DNA from: Pseudomonas poae
Lineage (GTDB): Bacteria; Pseudomonadota; Gammaproteobacteria; Pseudomonadales; Pseudomonadaceae
Assembly: GCA_028869255.1 (NCBI GenBank)
Contig: CP110972.1
Coordinates: 3,043,001-3,107,000, forward strand
Length of the DNA: 64,000 nucleotides
Direction of reading: 5' to 3'
How positions within the stretch are numbered: position 1 is the stretch's first letter; each line of letters opens with the position of its first letter. This document shows positions 36,901 to 57,198 of the stretch, in pieces. The notes below the pieces were generated by a model. It was given only the letters and a program-made list of their open reading frames with translations, was not told the DNA's origin and ran no database searches. A program made the position numbers and the translations under genes.

Positions 36901-39852
36901 CGCGGGCACCATGTAATCGGGCAATTGCTCGCGCAAGCTGGCCTTGAGCAGTTCGCCGGCGGCCAGGTGCTCGTGCTCGGATAACGCCTGCGTCGGCACC
37001 AGATAGGCCAGCAATTGATTGTCGGCCGCGAGCAGGAACGCCTCGCGAACCCCTTCCTGGGCCAGCAACAACGCCTCGATCTCACCCAACTCGATACGAA
37101 AACCACGGATTTTCACTTGATGGTCGACCCGGCCGACGTACTCGATCACCCCGTCTGCGCGATAACGCGCCAGGTCGCCGGTGCGGTACAGACGCTCGCC
37201 CAAGCGGCTGAACGGGTCAGCCACAAATCGCTCGGCGGTCAGGCTCGGGCGTTGCAGGTAAGCCCGCGCCAGGCCGCTGGCGCTGGCAATGTACAGCTCG
37301 CCCACGGCGCCGACCGGCAACAGGTTGAGGTCGCGGTCCAGCACATACAGGGCGCGCCCCGGCAAGGCACGGCCGATGGGGCTGGCGCTGTCGCCGACCA
37401 CCACGTTGTCAGCGCTGCAATCGAGCGTACTGGAGACCACGGTGGCCTCGGTAGGCCCGTAGGTGTTAAGCAGTCGCACATGGCCCAAGCCCGCACGACG
37501 CCACATCGCCGGACCGTCCAGGGGCATGGCTTCGCCGCCGATATGCACCTGGCGCAGCGCGCCGTACGAGCGTGGGCCCGCCGCCAGGCAATCCTGCAGG
37601 AACAGTTTCCAGTAGGCGGTGGGCAAGTCGGCCAGGCTGATGTTCTGGTCGATAATCTGCCGGTACAGATCGGCCCCGTCCCACAGTTGCGGGCCGCGCA
37701 GCACTACGGTGGCCCCCAGGGTCAGGGCCGGGTACAACTGCTCGACAAAACCGTCGAAGTTCAGGGTTGCGAACTGCAGCACCCGGTCCTCAGGCGCCAG
37801 GCGTGAATAGTCGGCAGCGATGCCCGCGAACTCGCTGAGCGCGGCGTGGCTGATGGCAACGCCCTTGGGCTTGCCGGTGGAACCCGAGGTGTAGATGACA
37901 TAGGCCAGGCTGCGGGGCTCGAACTCGACAGCCGGGGTGTCATCGGCACACAGCGCCAATTGCGCCTCGGCAAGGTCGATATCCAGGCACGCCACTTGCT
38001 CCGGCAACGGCAGGCGCTCGCGCAGGTGAGACTGGGTCAACACCAGTTGCACGCGACTGTCTTCGAGCATATGCACCAGGCGTTCGCGGGGATACTCGGG
38101 GTCCAGCGGCACGTACGCCCCGCCCGCCTTGAGCACCGCCAACAGGCTGACCACCATCGCAAACGAACGCTCAACCGCGATGCCGACCAGCACCTCCGGG
38201 CCGATGCCCTGGGCGATCAAGTAATGCGCCAGGCGGTTGGCCTGGCGGTTCAGCGCGTCATAGCTGAGCGTCTGGTCACCCAGGGCCAGCGCCTGGCGTG
38301 CAGGGTGTTGCCGGGCCTGGGCGTCGAACAATTGATGCACGCCTTGCAGCGCGCCCGCCGTGGCCGGGGCATTCCAGTCCTCAAGCATCACCTGCTGTTG
38401 CGGTGTGCTGAGCATCGCCAGCTCGCACAGACGGCTGCGCGGCGCACTCACCACGGCCTGCAGCAGGTTTTGCCAGTGCTGCGCAAAACGCTCGATGGTC
38501 GCCGCGTCGAACAGGTCGGTGGCGTAGGTCAGCGCCGCCCAGATGCCTTCGGCGGATTCATGGGTGTCCAGGCTCAGGTCAAAATGCGTGGTGTGGCTGT
38601 CCCAGTCCAGCTCTGCCACCCGCAGGCCGGGCAACTGCTGGCCGTCGCGGCCGCCCTGGGCGTCGGTCTGGTGATTGAACATCACTTGGAACAACGGGTT
38701 GTGGCTCAGGCTGCGCTCGGGCTGCAGCGCCACCACCAGCTGTTCGAACGGCAGGTCCTGGTGCGCCTGGGCTTCCAGGGCACGCCGCTTGGCCTGGTGC
38801 AGCAACTCGGCAAAGGTCATCTGCCCATCGAGGTCGGCCTTGAGCACTTGGGTGTTGACGAAAAAACCTATAAGGCGCTCGGTTTCAACGCGGTTGCGGT
38901 TGGCATTCGGCACGCCGATACGAATATCCGACTGGCCACTGTAGCGAAACAACAGGGTCTGGAACGAGGCCAGCAGCAGCATGAACGGCGTCACGCCCTC
39001 TTGCTGCGCCAGGCGCTTGAGGCCGGCCACCCGCTCGGGCGCCAAGTGCACCTGCAAGCTTGCGCCGCGATGGCTTTGCTGCGCCGGGCGCGGATGGTCG
39101 AGGGGCAACTCGAGCACCGGTTGCTCACCGCCCAGCAGGTCTTGCCAATACGCCAGCTGGCGGGCCCGCTCGCCCGCCTCCATCCAGCTGCGCTGCCACA
39201 GCGCGTAGTCGGCGTACTGGATCGGCAGGCCCGGCAGCTCAACGGCCTGGCTCTGGCTGTAAGCGGCGTACAGCCGCACCAGTTCCTCGACCATCACTTG
39301 CATCGACCAGCCATCGGAGATGATGTGGTGCTGCACCATCACCAGTACGTGTTCATCCTCCGCCAGCTGCAGCAGGGTCACGCGCAACAGCGGCCCTTGC
39401 TGCAAATCGAAAGGCCGGGCGACCTCGGCTTCGACCCGCGCCATCAGCTGGGGCTCGTCGACCTGGGCCTGGTGTATCTCGACCCTGGCCTCGGGCTCCA
39501 CGGCTTGCAACAAGCGCTCGCCGTCCTGGACCAGCCGGGTGCGCAGGCTTTCATGCCGGGCCAACAGGCTGTCGAAACTGCGTTGCAGTGCGCCCAGGTC
39601 CAGGCGCCCCTGCAAGCGCAATGCGCCGGGGATATGGTAGGTGGCGCTGTCCGGGTCCAGTTGCCAGAGGAACCACTGGCGCTCCTGGGCGTAGGACAGC
39701 GGCAAGGGCTGGTCGCCCTCGCGAATCGTCGCGATAGGCAATTGGGCAAAGCTCATGCCGCGACTTTGCAGACGCTGGTAAAACTGCTGGCGCTGTTCCA
39801 GAGGCAGGCGAAGAAAGCGCGAAACCAGATCGATGTTAGGGTTGGAAAGCAT
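27997..39852 (-). CDS. pvdD: PvdD-type pyoverdine synthetase, three modules (Lys, fOHOrn, Ser) with thioesterase
   Basis: 3,951 residues. Module 1: condensation, adenylation (TSGSTG near nt 37880) and carrier (near nt 36690); pocket D-G-E-D-H-G-T-V-V, a Lys code. Module 2: condensation, adenylation (near nt 34690) and carrier GGDSI (near nt 33505), then an epimerase (about nt 33350-32000); pocket D-G-E-V-C-G-G-V-T, which I assign to formyl-hydroxyornithine by context. Module 3: condensation of the type that follows an epimerase (YPLSPMQQGMLF), adenylation (near nt 30120; D-V-W-H-V-S-L-I-D, Ser), carrier (near nt 28990) and a thioesterase with GWSLGG. It completes and releases the peptide, probably cyclising Lys onto the terminal Ser. 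ATG 39852 lies 3 bp after the upstream synthetase stop, with AGAGG before it, so the two genes are one operon. Named pvdD because it carries the release domain. Confidence 0.9.
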   Translation of the reverse strand: MLSNPNIDLVSRFLRLPLEQRQQFYQRLQSRGMSFAQLPIATIREGDQPLPLSYAQERQWFLWQLDPDSATYHIPGALRLQGRLDLGALQRSFDSLLARHESLRTRLVQDGERLLQAVEPEARVEIHQAQVDEPQLMARVEAEVARPFDLQQGPLLRVTLLQLAEDEHVLVMVQHHIISDGWSMQVMVEELVRLYAAYSQSQAVELPGLPIQYADYALWQRSWMEAGERARQLAYWQDLLGGEQPVLELPLDHPRPAQQSHRGASLQVHLAPERVAGLKRLAQQEGVTPFMLLLASFQTLLFRYSGQSDIRIGVPNANRNRVETERLIGFFVNTQVLKADLDGQMTFAELLHQAKRRALEAQAHQDLPFEQLVVALQPERSLSHNPLFQVMFNHQTDAQGGRDGQQLPGLRVAELDWDSHTTHFDLSLDTHESAEGIWAALTYATDLFDAATIERFAQHWQNLLQAVVSAPRSRLCELAMLSTPQQQVMLEDWNAPATAGALQGVHQLFDAQARQHPARQALALGDQTLSYDALNRQANRLAHYLIAQGIGPEVLVGIAVERSFAMVVSLLAVLKAGGAYVPLDPEYPRERLVHMLEDSRVQLVLTQSHLRERLPLPEQVACLDIDLAEAQLALCADDTPAVEFEPRSLAYVIYTSGSTGKPKGVAISHAALSEFAGIAADYSRLAPEDRVLQFATLNFDGFVEQLYPALTLGATVVLRGPQLWDGADLYRQIIDQNISLADLPTAYWKLFLQDCLAAGPRSYGALRQVHIGGEAMPLDGPAMWRRAGLGHVRLLNTYGPTEATVVSSTLDCSADNVVVGDSASPIGRALPGRALYVLDRDLNLLPVGAVGELYIASASGLARAYLQRPSLTAERFVADPFSRLGERLYRTGDLARYRADGVIEYVGRVDHQVKIRGFRIELGEIEALLLAQEGVREAFLLAADNQLLAYLVPTQALSEHEHLAAGELLKASLREQLPDYMVPAHLIFLDRMPLNPNGKLDRQALPKPDATSGQQAWLEPVTALQQQIAAIWADILGVERVGLAHHFFELGGHSLLAMQVVSRIRQALSLEVPLKTLFEQPRLEGFVAALTTQDPAAPKAPPLLPAKRDQPLPLSYAQERQWFLWQLEPHSAAYHIPSALRLKGQLDQAALQRSFDSLLARHESLRTCLREERERTVQVIEPQVSLHIACAEVEESALKARVEAEIAQPFDLQQGPLLRVSLLRLAADEHVLVLVQHHIVSDGWSMQLMVEELVQLYAAYSQGQALQLPALAIQYADYAVWQRNWMEAGEKARQLAYWREMLGGEQSVLELPFDHPRPAVQSHRGARLAIELAPGLTHDLKALAQQQGVTLFMLLLASFQTLLHRYSGQEEIRVGVPIANRNRSETERLIGFFVNTQVLKADIHGQMSVEQLLQQTRQRALEAQAHQDLPFEQLVEALQPERSLSHNPLFQVMFNHQTDVGQAQVQHQLPMLRVEGLEWESKTAHFDLDLDIQESVEGIWATLGYAQDLFEASTVQRMAGHWQNLLQAMVTNPRQSLSQLSLLDAAEQQQILELWDQTGAGFPAERLVHELVADRASETPHAVAVKFDAQTLSYGELDREANRLARALIARGVGPEVRVAIAMPRSAEIMVAFLAVMKAGGVYVPLDIEYPRDRLLYMMQDSRAQLLLTHSAVQQRLPIPDGLDVLAIDQRQTWADFSDTAPPVKLDGDNLAYVIYTSGSTGMPKGVAVSHGPLVAHIIATGERYETGPADCELHFMSFAFDGSHEGWMHPLINGASVLIRDDSLWLPDYTYQQMHRHNVTMAVFPPVYLQQLAEHAERDGNPPKVRVYCFGGDAVAQASYDLAWRALKPTYLFNGYGPTETVVTPLLWKARKGDPCGAVYAPIGTLLGNRSGYVLDSQLNLQPIGVAGELYLGGEGVARGYLERPALTAERFVPDPFGKPGSRVYRSGDLTRGRPDGVVDYLGRVDHQVKIRGFRIELGEIEARLREQDSVGETVVVAQEGPSGKQLVAYIVPLDPLLMDDAVAQSSCREALRRALKTRLPDYMVPTHLMFLERMPLTPNGKLDRKGLPRPDVSQMQQVYVAPQSELEQKIAAIWSDVLRLPKVGLHDNFFELGGDSIISIQVVSRARQAGVRFTPKDLFQHQTVQSLAAVAQEGAGAVVLDQSPLTGELLLLPIQQSFFADTIPERHHWNQSVVLQPHQPLQAPVLMAALQALIVHHDALRTTFTQAAAGWSAAYRGPQQHQAEQVLWQSTLNTVEELEALGEEAQRSLDLSEGPLMRAVLVGMADGSQRLLLVIHHLVVDGVSWRILLEDLQTAYRQIEQGAAVVLPAKTSSTRAWAERLQAYAASPALAQELAWWQAQLQASPVGLPGADPQASLSNRHALSVSTHLDQAFTRRLLQEAPSAYRTQINDLLLTALARVIVRWTGEQSMLIRLEGHGREDLFDEIDLTRTVGWFTSLYPLNLVPTDSLAGSLKQIKEQLRAVPDKGLGFGALRYLGTPEAQRVLGELPRPRITFNYLGQFDGSFDGGEQEGLFAPSGDASGDEQSLEAPLGNWLEINGQVYGGELKLNWSFSRQMFDEATVQRLADEYAAELKALIEHCCISSNQGVTPSDFPLARLTQAQLDALPLAVSDVEDLYPLSPMQQGMLFQSLYGEGSGDYINQMRIDVQGLDVPRFGQAWQAAVDSHEILRSGFLWQAELEQPLQVVYKQVRMPFAELDWQGRADCSAALERLAESARGQGFVLEQAPLLSLSVVRTGADAYHLIYTNHHILMDGWSGSQLFGEVLQHYAGEPLRAPIGRYRDYIAWLQAQDKSVSEAFWKAQLLNLQEPTRLARDVQVEEGAALAVNGEYRLSLETAQTERLKTFAQRNKVTLNTVVQGAWLLLLQHHTGQDTVAFGATVAGRPTELKGIEQQVGLFINTLPVVATPDAQLSVSQWLQQVQAQNVRLREQEHTPLFEIQRWAGLGGEALFDSILVFENYPVSEALEQSAPSGLRFGAVHSLEQTHYPLTVLLAIGETLGLEFNYDRQRFSAAHIQRLAEHFQQLLQALADDGSRRLAELPSLAQAERQQVLRTWNATAETYPLHSAVQQLIEAQVLRTPHAPALAFGGQRLSYAELNGRANRLAHRLIAAGVGPDVLVGLAVERSIEMVVGLLAVLKAGGAYVPLDPEYPRDRLAYMLQDSGVTLLLTQAHLLEQLPIPAGVQHLVLEPGDAWLQAWGEHNPQVTVDGENLAYVIYTSGSTGQPKGAGNRHSALTNRLCWMQQAYGLGGDDTVLQKTPFSFDVSVWEFFWPLMTGARLVVAAPGDHRDPARLVSLINTEQVTTLHFVPSMLQAFLQDSAVASCQSLQRIVCSGEALPVDAQQQVFAKLPHAGLYNLYGPTEAAIDVTHWTCVDEGADAVPIGRPIANLGCYVLDGNLEPAPVGVLGELYLGGVGLARGYHRRPALTAERFVTDPFGSGARLYRTGDLARYRDDGVIEYAGRIDHQVKLRGLRIELGEIEARLLEHASVREAAVLAVDGTHLVGYLVLHEQPQEWKALLSAHLAAQLPDYMVPAQWVALAQMPLSPNGKLDRKALPKPQAQGTEAYQAPRSEIEQQVAAIWSEVLGVERVGLNDNFFELGGHSLLVLMLKERIRKVSGVGLSVSQLMLNPTVRGQVNCLQGEARSSLIVKLNSQTEGTPLFMFHPSFGSVHCYTAIALALREQRPVFGVICRALAEEGAVVPEWQAMVEDYTAQLLTAQPQGAYRLAGWSLGGNLAMEVAYALEQAGREVEFVGWIDAAPPQWLTPYWEAVVVEDAREVSANERRAALLGVMFPAFAEQIQHAWHHCQRQAEDEAGQWQAFVAWAEQTLGEAFTGIKEELLRGNEAQISWDVDRALSERLVAADFKPIKAPLSCWWASLSRAGRCKDLIEQHMASTIGQGRIERSVMIETDHDGIIDSAEFISSLVAALE
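33913..35181 (-). repeat. Near-identical adenylation-domain block, copy in pvdD
   Basis: 1,269 bp that align without gaps to 40441-41709; I count about nine mismatches by eye, several clustered. It spans nearly the whole module 2 adenylation domain. Flanking sequence diverges sharply at both ends. Confidence 0.85.
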
Positions 39853-39855
39853 GGG

Positions 39856-53893
<14,038 letters not shown>

Positions 53894-53948
53894 TTCTTGG
53901 AGTCCGGAGCAATAGGCAGGAAGCACAAAGGCACGTCGTCCCTATAAA

Positions 53949-53971
53949 ACGAACCGGACGGGGAAAAATTA
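53949..53971 (-). promoter_or_regulatory. Variant PvdS box for the pvdI-pvdD operon
   Basis: Minus strand: CTAAT (TAAT at 53971-53968), 16 bases, CGT (53951-53949). The core has TAAT in place of TAAAT, but the 16-base spacing is kept. It lies 56-78 bp before the chosen ATG. Confidence 0.6.
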
Positions 53972-54051
53972 GCGACGGGATGCAGGCGTGGAGCGGCGTG
54001 TCATCAAGGGTTACATCAATCTCGGCAAGACCAACGGAACACGAGCTAGCA

Positions 54052-54081
54052 TTGACGAACACCACTTTTTGCAACTACATT
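54052..54081 (+). promoter_or_regulatory. Candidate sigma-70 promoter of hicAB
   Basis: TTGACG (54052-54057) and TACATT (54076-54081) with an 18-bp spacer, about 22 bp before the hicA start. AGGGAA just upstream of the GTG serves as ribosome site. Confidence 0.4.
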
Positions 54082-54102
54082 TAGTCGCACGCAGGGAACG
54101 CC

Positions 54103-54354
54103 GTGTCCAAAAATGAAAAGCTGCTCGCCAAATTGCTCAACGAACACATGGCATTTACCTGGCCTGAACTTGTAACGCTGCTGCATCGGCTGGGCTACAC
54201 ACAGATTGAGGGGGCAGGAAGCCGCGTCAAATTCGACAGCGGTGATCCCAGTGCAATGATTACGCTGCACAAGCCCCACCCTGGCAACGCACTGAAACAC
54301 TACATTCGGCGCCAGATCATCGAACAATTGAAGTCAGGAGCACTGATTCAGTGA
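54103..54354 (+). CDS. hicA: HicA-family mRNA interferase toxin
   Basis: 83 residues; small basic toxin of a type II toxin-antitoxin pair, expected to cleave mRNA during translation. The double-stranded-RNA-binding-like fold is suggested by LLHRLGYTQIEGAGSRVKF and the LHKPHPGNALKHY segment, which are hallmarks of one HicA branch. The common GSH motif with its catalytic His appears here as GSR; this variant also exists in other HicA proteins, so activity cannot be excluded. The GTG start follows AGGGAACGCC. The stop overlaps the hicB start by 4 bp (ATGA), typical of coupled toxin-antitoxin genes. It lies between the pyoverdine operon promoter and the terpenoid locus. Confidence 0.85.
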   Translation: MSKNEKLLAKLLNEHMAFTWPELVTLLHRLGYTQIEGAGSRVKFDSGDPSAMITLHKPHPGNALKHYIRRQIIEQLKSGALIQ

Positions 54355-54716
54355 ACAACCAACTGAAACACAAAGGCTACATCGGCTCTATCGAAGCCAG
54401 CCTCGAAGACAACTGCCTGTTCGGCAAGATTTTGTTCATCAAGGCGCTGGTGAGCTACGAAGGCAAAACCGTCGCCGATCTGGACGCGGCATTTCGTGAG
54501 GCGGTGGACGACTATCTCGCCACCTGCGAGACGCTGGGGCAAACAGCGGAAAAACCGTGCAAAGGCTCGTTCAATGTCCGCGTCGGGCATGACCTGCATT
54601 TGGCTGCGGCCTTGGCTGCCACCCGTAAAAAAGTCACGCTCAACGACCTGACGCGCCAGGCGCTGAATGAGTTTCTGCAACATCACAGCGCAAATGTTTG
54701 CCCGGCGGCCGGCTGA
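54351..54716 (+). CDS. hicB: HicB-family antitoxin
   Basis: 121 residues. The N-terminal half (GYIGSIEASLEDNCLFGKI ... YEGKTVADLDAAFREAVDDY) is the RNase-H-like HicB fold that blocks the toxin. The C-terminal half (NVRVGHDLHLAAALAATRKK then VTLNDLTRQALNEFL) is a ribbon-helix-helix DNA-binding segment, so it probably represses its own promoter. Its ATG overlaps the hicA stop. It ends 8 bp before the tail of the convergent dxr gene, with no room for a separate terminator. Confidence 0.88.
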   Translation: MNNQLKHKGYIGSIEASLEDNCLFGKILFIKALVSYEGKTVADLDAAFREAVDDYLATCETLGQTAEKPCKGSFNVRVGHDLHLAAALAATRKKVTLNDLTRQALNEFLQHHSANVCPAAG

Positions 54717-54724
54717 CGGCGAAC

Positions 54725-55906
54725 CTAGACGCTCGACACACACAGGCGCACATGCTCTCGCGCCAGTCGCCGCGCCTGGTGGTCCAGGCCGAGAATCGCT
54801 TCAAGGTCGACTTCGTTGGGCAGGTCGATATGTTGCAACGTCTGTTCGACCACCTCGCAAATCTGGGTAAATCGAATACGCCGGCCCAGGAACGCCTCGA
54901 CCGCCACCTCGTTGGCCGCATTCATGGCTGCACTGGCCTGGGCACCGTCAGCCAATACCTGTAATGCCAGGCCAAGGCACGGAAAACGCTCCACGTCAGG
55001 GTGTTCAAAGGTCAGCCCGGCATAGCGGGTCAGGTCCAGCGGGGCCACGCCCGACTCAATGCGTTGCGGATATGCCAGGGCATGGGCCACTGGCATGCGC
55101 ATGTCGGGGTTGCCCAGTTGCGCCATCACCGATTGATCACGAAACACCACCATGGAATGCACCACGCTTTGCGGATGAATCAGCGCCTCGATGCGCTCGG
55201 CTGGCAGGTTGAACAACCAATGGGCCTCGATGATCTCCAGGCCCTTGTTCATCATGGTCGCGCAGTCCACAGAGATCTTGCGGCCCATGGACCAGTTGGG
55301 GTGGGCGCAGGCTTGTTCGGGCGTGGCCTCGCCCAGGCAGTCCAATGGCCAGTCCCTGAAAGGCCCGCCGGAAGCCGTCAGCACCAGGCGCTCAACGCCG
55401 TCAAACGTGCCATGGCATCCTTGCAGGCACTGGAAGATCGCGTTGTGCTCACTGTCCAGCGGAATAACGATGGCGCCTGCCCTGGCAGCGGTTTCAATGA
55501 ACAACGCCCCCGAGACGACCAACGCTTCCTTGTTGGCCAGCAGGATTTTCTTGCCGGCCTGTGCGGCGCTCAAGGTCGGCAACAACCCCGCCGCACCGAC
55601 AATCGCCGCCACTACGGTGTCGACCTGCGACTCCCGCGCTGCGGCGCACAACGCATCGGTGCCACATAGCACCTCCGTGGGCACGCCGGCCGCCAACAGA
55701 TGCGCCTGTAATTCGATGGCGTGTTGCGGCTCACTGACCACCGCTATCGCGGGCCGAAATCGCAGGCATTGCTGGTACAGCTTGTCCATACGCCGATGAG
55801 CGGTAAGGCCGTGGACCATAAATGCCTCGGGGTGACGCGCGACTACATCTAAAACACTGTCGCCGACCGACCCGGTTGAACCGAGAACGAGCAGGCGTTG
55901 CATCAT
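54725..55906 (-). CDS. dxr: 1-deoxy-D-xylulose 5-phosphate reductoisomerase, locus-specific copy
   Basis: 393 residues. Second step of the MEP isoprenoid pathway: NADPH-dependent rearrangement of DXP to MEP in the cytoplasm. NADPH-binding GSTGSVG near the N-terminus, LANKEAL, the metal-binding DSEHNAIFQ, TASGGPF, HPNWSMGRKISVD and IHPQSVVHSM are all present. One odd residue: the conserved SVDSATMMNKG reads SVDCATMMNKG (Cys at about residue 215), replacing a phosphate-contacting Ser (Ser222 in E. coli). In Pseudomonas the housekeeping dxr lies in the uppS-cdsA-dxr region, so this is very probably a second copy. It faces the terpene synthase gene across 282 bp. A choice of two adjacent ATG codons changes only one residue. 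Confidence 0.93.
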   Translation of the reverse strand: MMQRLLVLGSTGSVGDSVLDVVARHPEAFMVHGLTAHRRMDKLYQQCLRFRPAIAVVSEPQHAIELQAHLLAAGVPTEVLCGTDALCAAARESQVDTVVAAIVGAAGLLPTLSAAQAGKKILLANKEALVVSGALFIETAARAGAIVIPLDSEHNAIFQCLQGCHGTFDGVERLVLTASGGPFRDWPLDCLGEATPEQACAHPNWSMGRKISVDCATMMNKGLEIIEAHWLFNLPAERIEALIHPQSVVHSMVVFRDQSVMAQLGNPDMRMPVAHALAYPQRIESGVAPLDLTRYAGLTFEHPDVERFPCLGLALQVLADGAQASAAMNAANEVAVEAFLGRRIRFTQICEVVEQTLQHIDLPNEVDLEAILGLDHQARRLAREHVRLCVSSV

Positions 55907-56084
55907 GGTCTTGCCATCCGTAACTGATAACTGACAGAGACAAGCCTAGGCGCCTTGACCCGTATTACAACGGCAACCACTATAATAATTAGCGATAGAG
56001 CTTCTACTTATCCATCCCAATCACTGCGTATATCAAAACACAATAACAGCAATTGCAAACCAGACTAACAAAACTGAAGTCCGC

Positions 56085-56115
56085 TTGAATTATTAAGGTA
56101 CTCTCTCACTATAAT
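56085..56115 (+). promoter_or_regulatory. Possible sigma-70 promoter of the terpene synthase gene
   Basis: TTGAAT (56085-56090), a 19-bp spacer and a perfect TATAAT (56110-56115), about 75 bp before the gene. The spacer is longer than ideal. A second TATAAT at 55981 lies 20 bp after a TTGACC. The whole 55907-56188 intergenic region is visibly AT-rich. Confidence 0.35.
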
Positions 56116-56188
56116 TCTTCATCACCTGCCAACTCGCCCCAAGGTCCGCAGTATCGTCCTAGGCTACAGATACTGTGGAGCTGTTCAA

Positions 56189-57145
56189 ATGAATGTAACC
56201 GACATTCCATTTCGCCCTGCGTGTGCACATGCGCAAAACGAGCCTCCGCCGCACGCTCAAGCTGTTGAGCAGCATGTACTTGAATGGACAGAAGCCCAAC
56301 AACTGGCCACTGACCCTGACTTTCACAGCGAATTGATCAGCTCCAGGTTCGGGTGGCTCGCTGCACGCTGTTATCCCAATGCTTCTATGAGTTTACTGAA
56401 CACCATCGCCGACTTTCTTACTTGGCTGTATCTCGTTGACGATCGGCTATTTGACCGAGCCCAGCGTATACCACGCGCAATCATTGCGGATGTCAGCGCC
56501 CTCTGGAACGTCCAGGGGCAGCAGGATAAGACTTCGCCAGCCGCCCCCTTGCAAAACGCGTGGCGAGACATTTGCACGCGCCTTCTGAAACAAATGGGCA
56601 GCGTCTGGCTACACCACTTCATCACTAACGTACGCATGATGTACGGTGCCAATACCCTACAAATCATTGGGCAGCTACATAAAATAAGCATCGACAAACA
56701 CGCTTATGAAATACTTCGCTACCATAATAGCGGCTTAGTCCCCTGTTTTGATTTTTACGGTACCAGCGTAGGTTATCAACTACGCGACGAAGATCGCTAC
56801 TGCCTTAACCTTCAAACATTGTCACAGCAGGCCAATATCATTATCGCCTTGTGCAATGATATTCACAGTTATGCACACGAGACCAGGCAGCGGGGACACT
56901 ATGAAAACCTGGTTTGTCTGCACGTTTTTGAAGGCCACACGTTAAAAGAGGCACTTAGCCTGGTATCGGACACTGTCCAGCACCCATTAAACAACTTCGA
57001 CGCGTTGTCCGAGCATCTATTTCATACCTCTACTCCCGCCGTCCGACGCTATATCAATGAACTGCAACATTGGATCATCGGTTATCAATACTGGGCATTT
57101 AACGATACTTGTCGCTATGTCTGCGTCTCGACGAATGATTCATGA
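56189..57145 (+). CDS. Class I terpene synthase (terpene cyclase), product unknown
   Basis: 318 residues. The enzyme should ionise a prenyl diphosphate (GPP, FPP or GGPP) and cyclise it. All hallmarks of bacterial class I cyclases are present: the aspartate-rich motif DDRLFD (84-89), the pyrophosphate-sensor Arg177 in ILRYHNSG, the NSE triad NDIHSYAHE (223-231, exactly 46 residues after Arg177), and the RY pair (309-310) near the C-terminus. Length fits family members such as pentalenene and geosmin-domain cyclases. The closest product class cannot be assigned from sequence alone. Codon use and base composition are clearly more AT-rich than in neighbouring genes, a sign of horizontal acquisition. 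GTGGAG about 8 bp before the ATG is the ribosome site. dxs follows after about 53 bp in the same direction. Confidence 0.9.
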   Translation: MNVTDIPFRPACAHAQNEPPPHAQAVEQHVLEWTEAQQLATDPDFHSELISSRFGWLAARCYPNASMSLLNTIADFLTWLYLVDDRLFDRAQRIPRAIIADVSALWNVQGQQDKTSPAAPLQNAWRDICTRLLKQMGSVWLHHFITNVRMMYGANTLQIIGQLHKISIDKHAYEILRYHNSGLVPCFDFYGTSVGYQLRDEDRYCLNLQTLSQQANIIIALCNDIHSYAHETRQRGHYENLVCLHVFEGHTLKEALSLVSDTVQHPLNNFDALSEHLFHTSTPAVRRYINELQHWIIGYQYWAFNDTCRYVCVSTNDS

Positions 57146-57198
57146 CGTGTTGATTGGGTGGGCTGACCGCCAGGACGAGCACGGTGGAGATGCGGACT

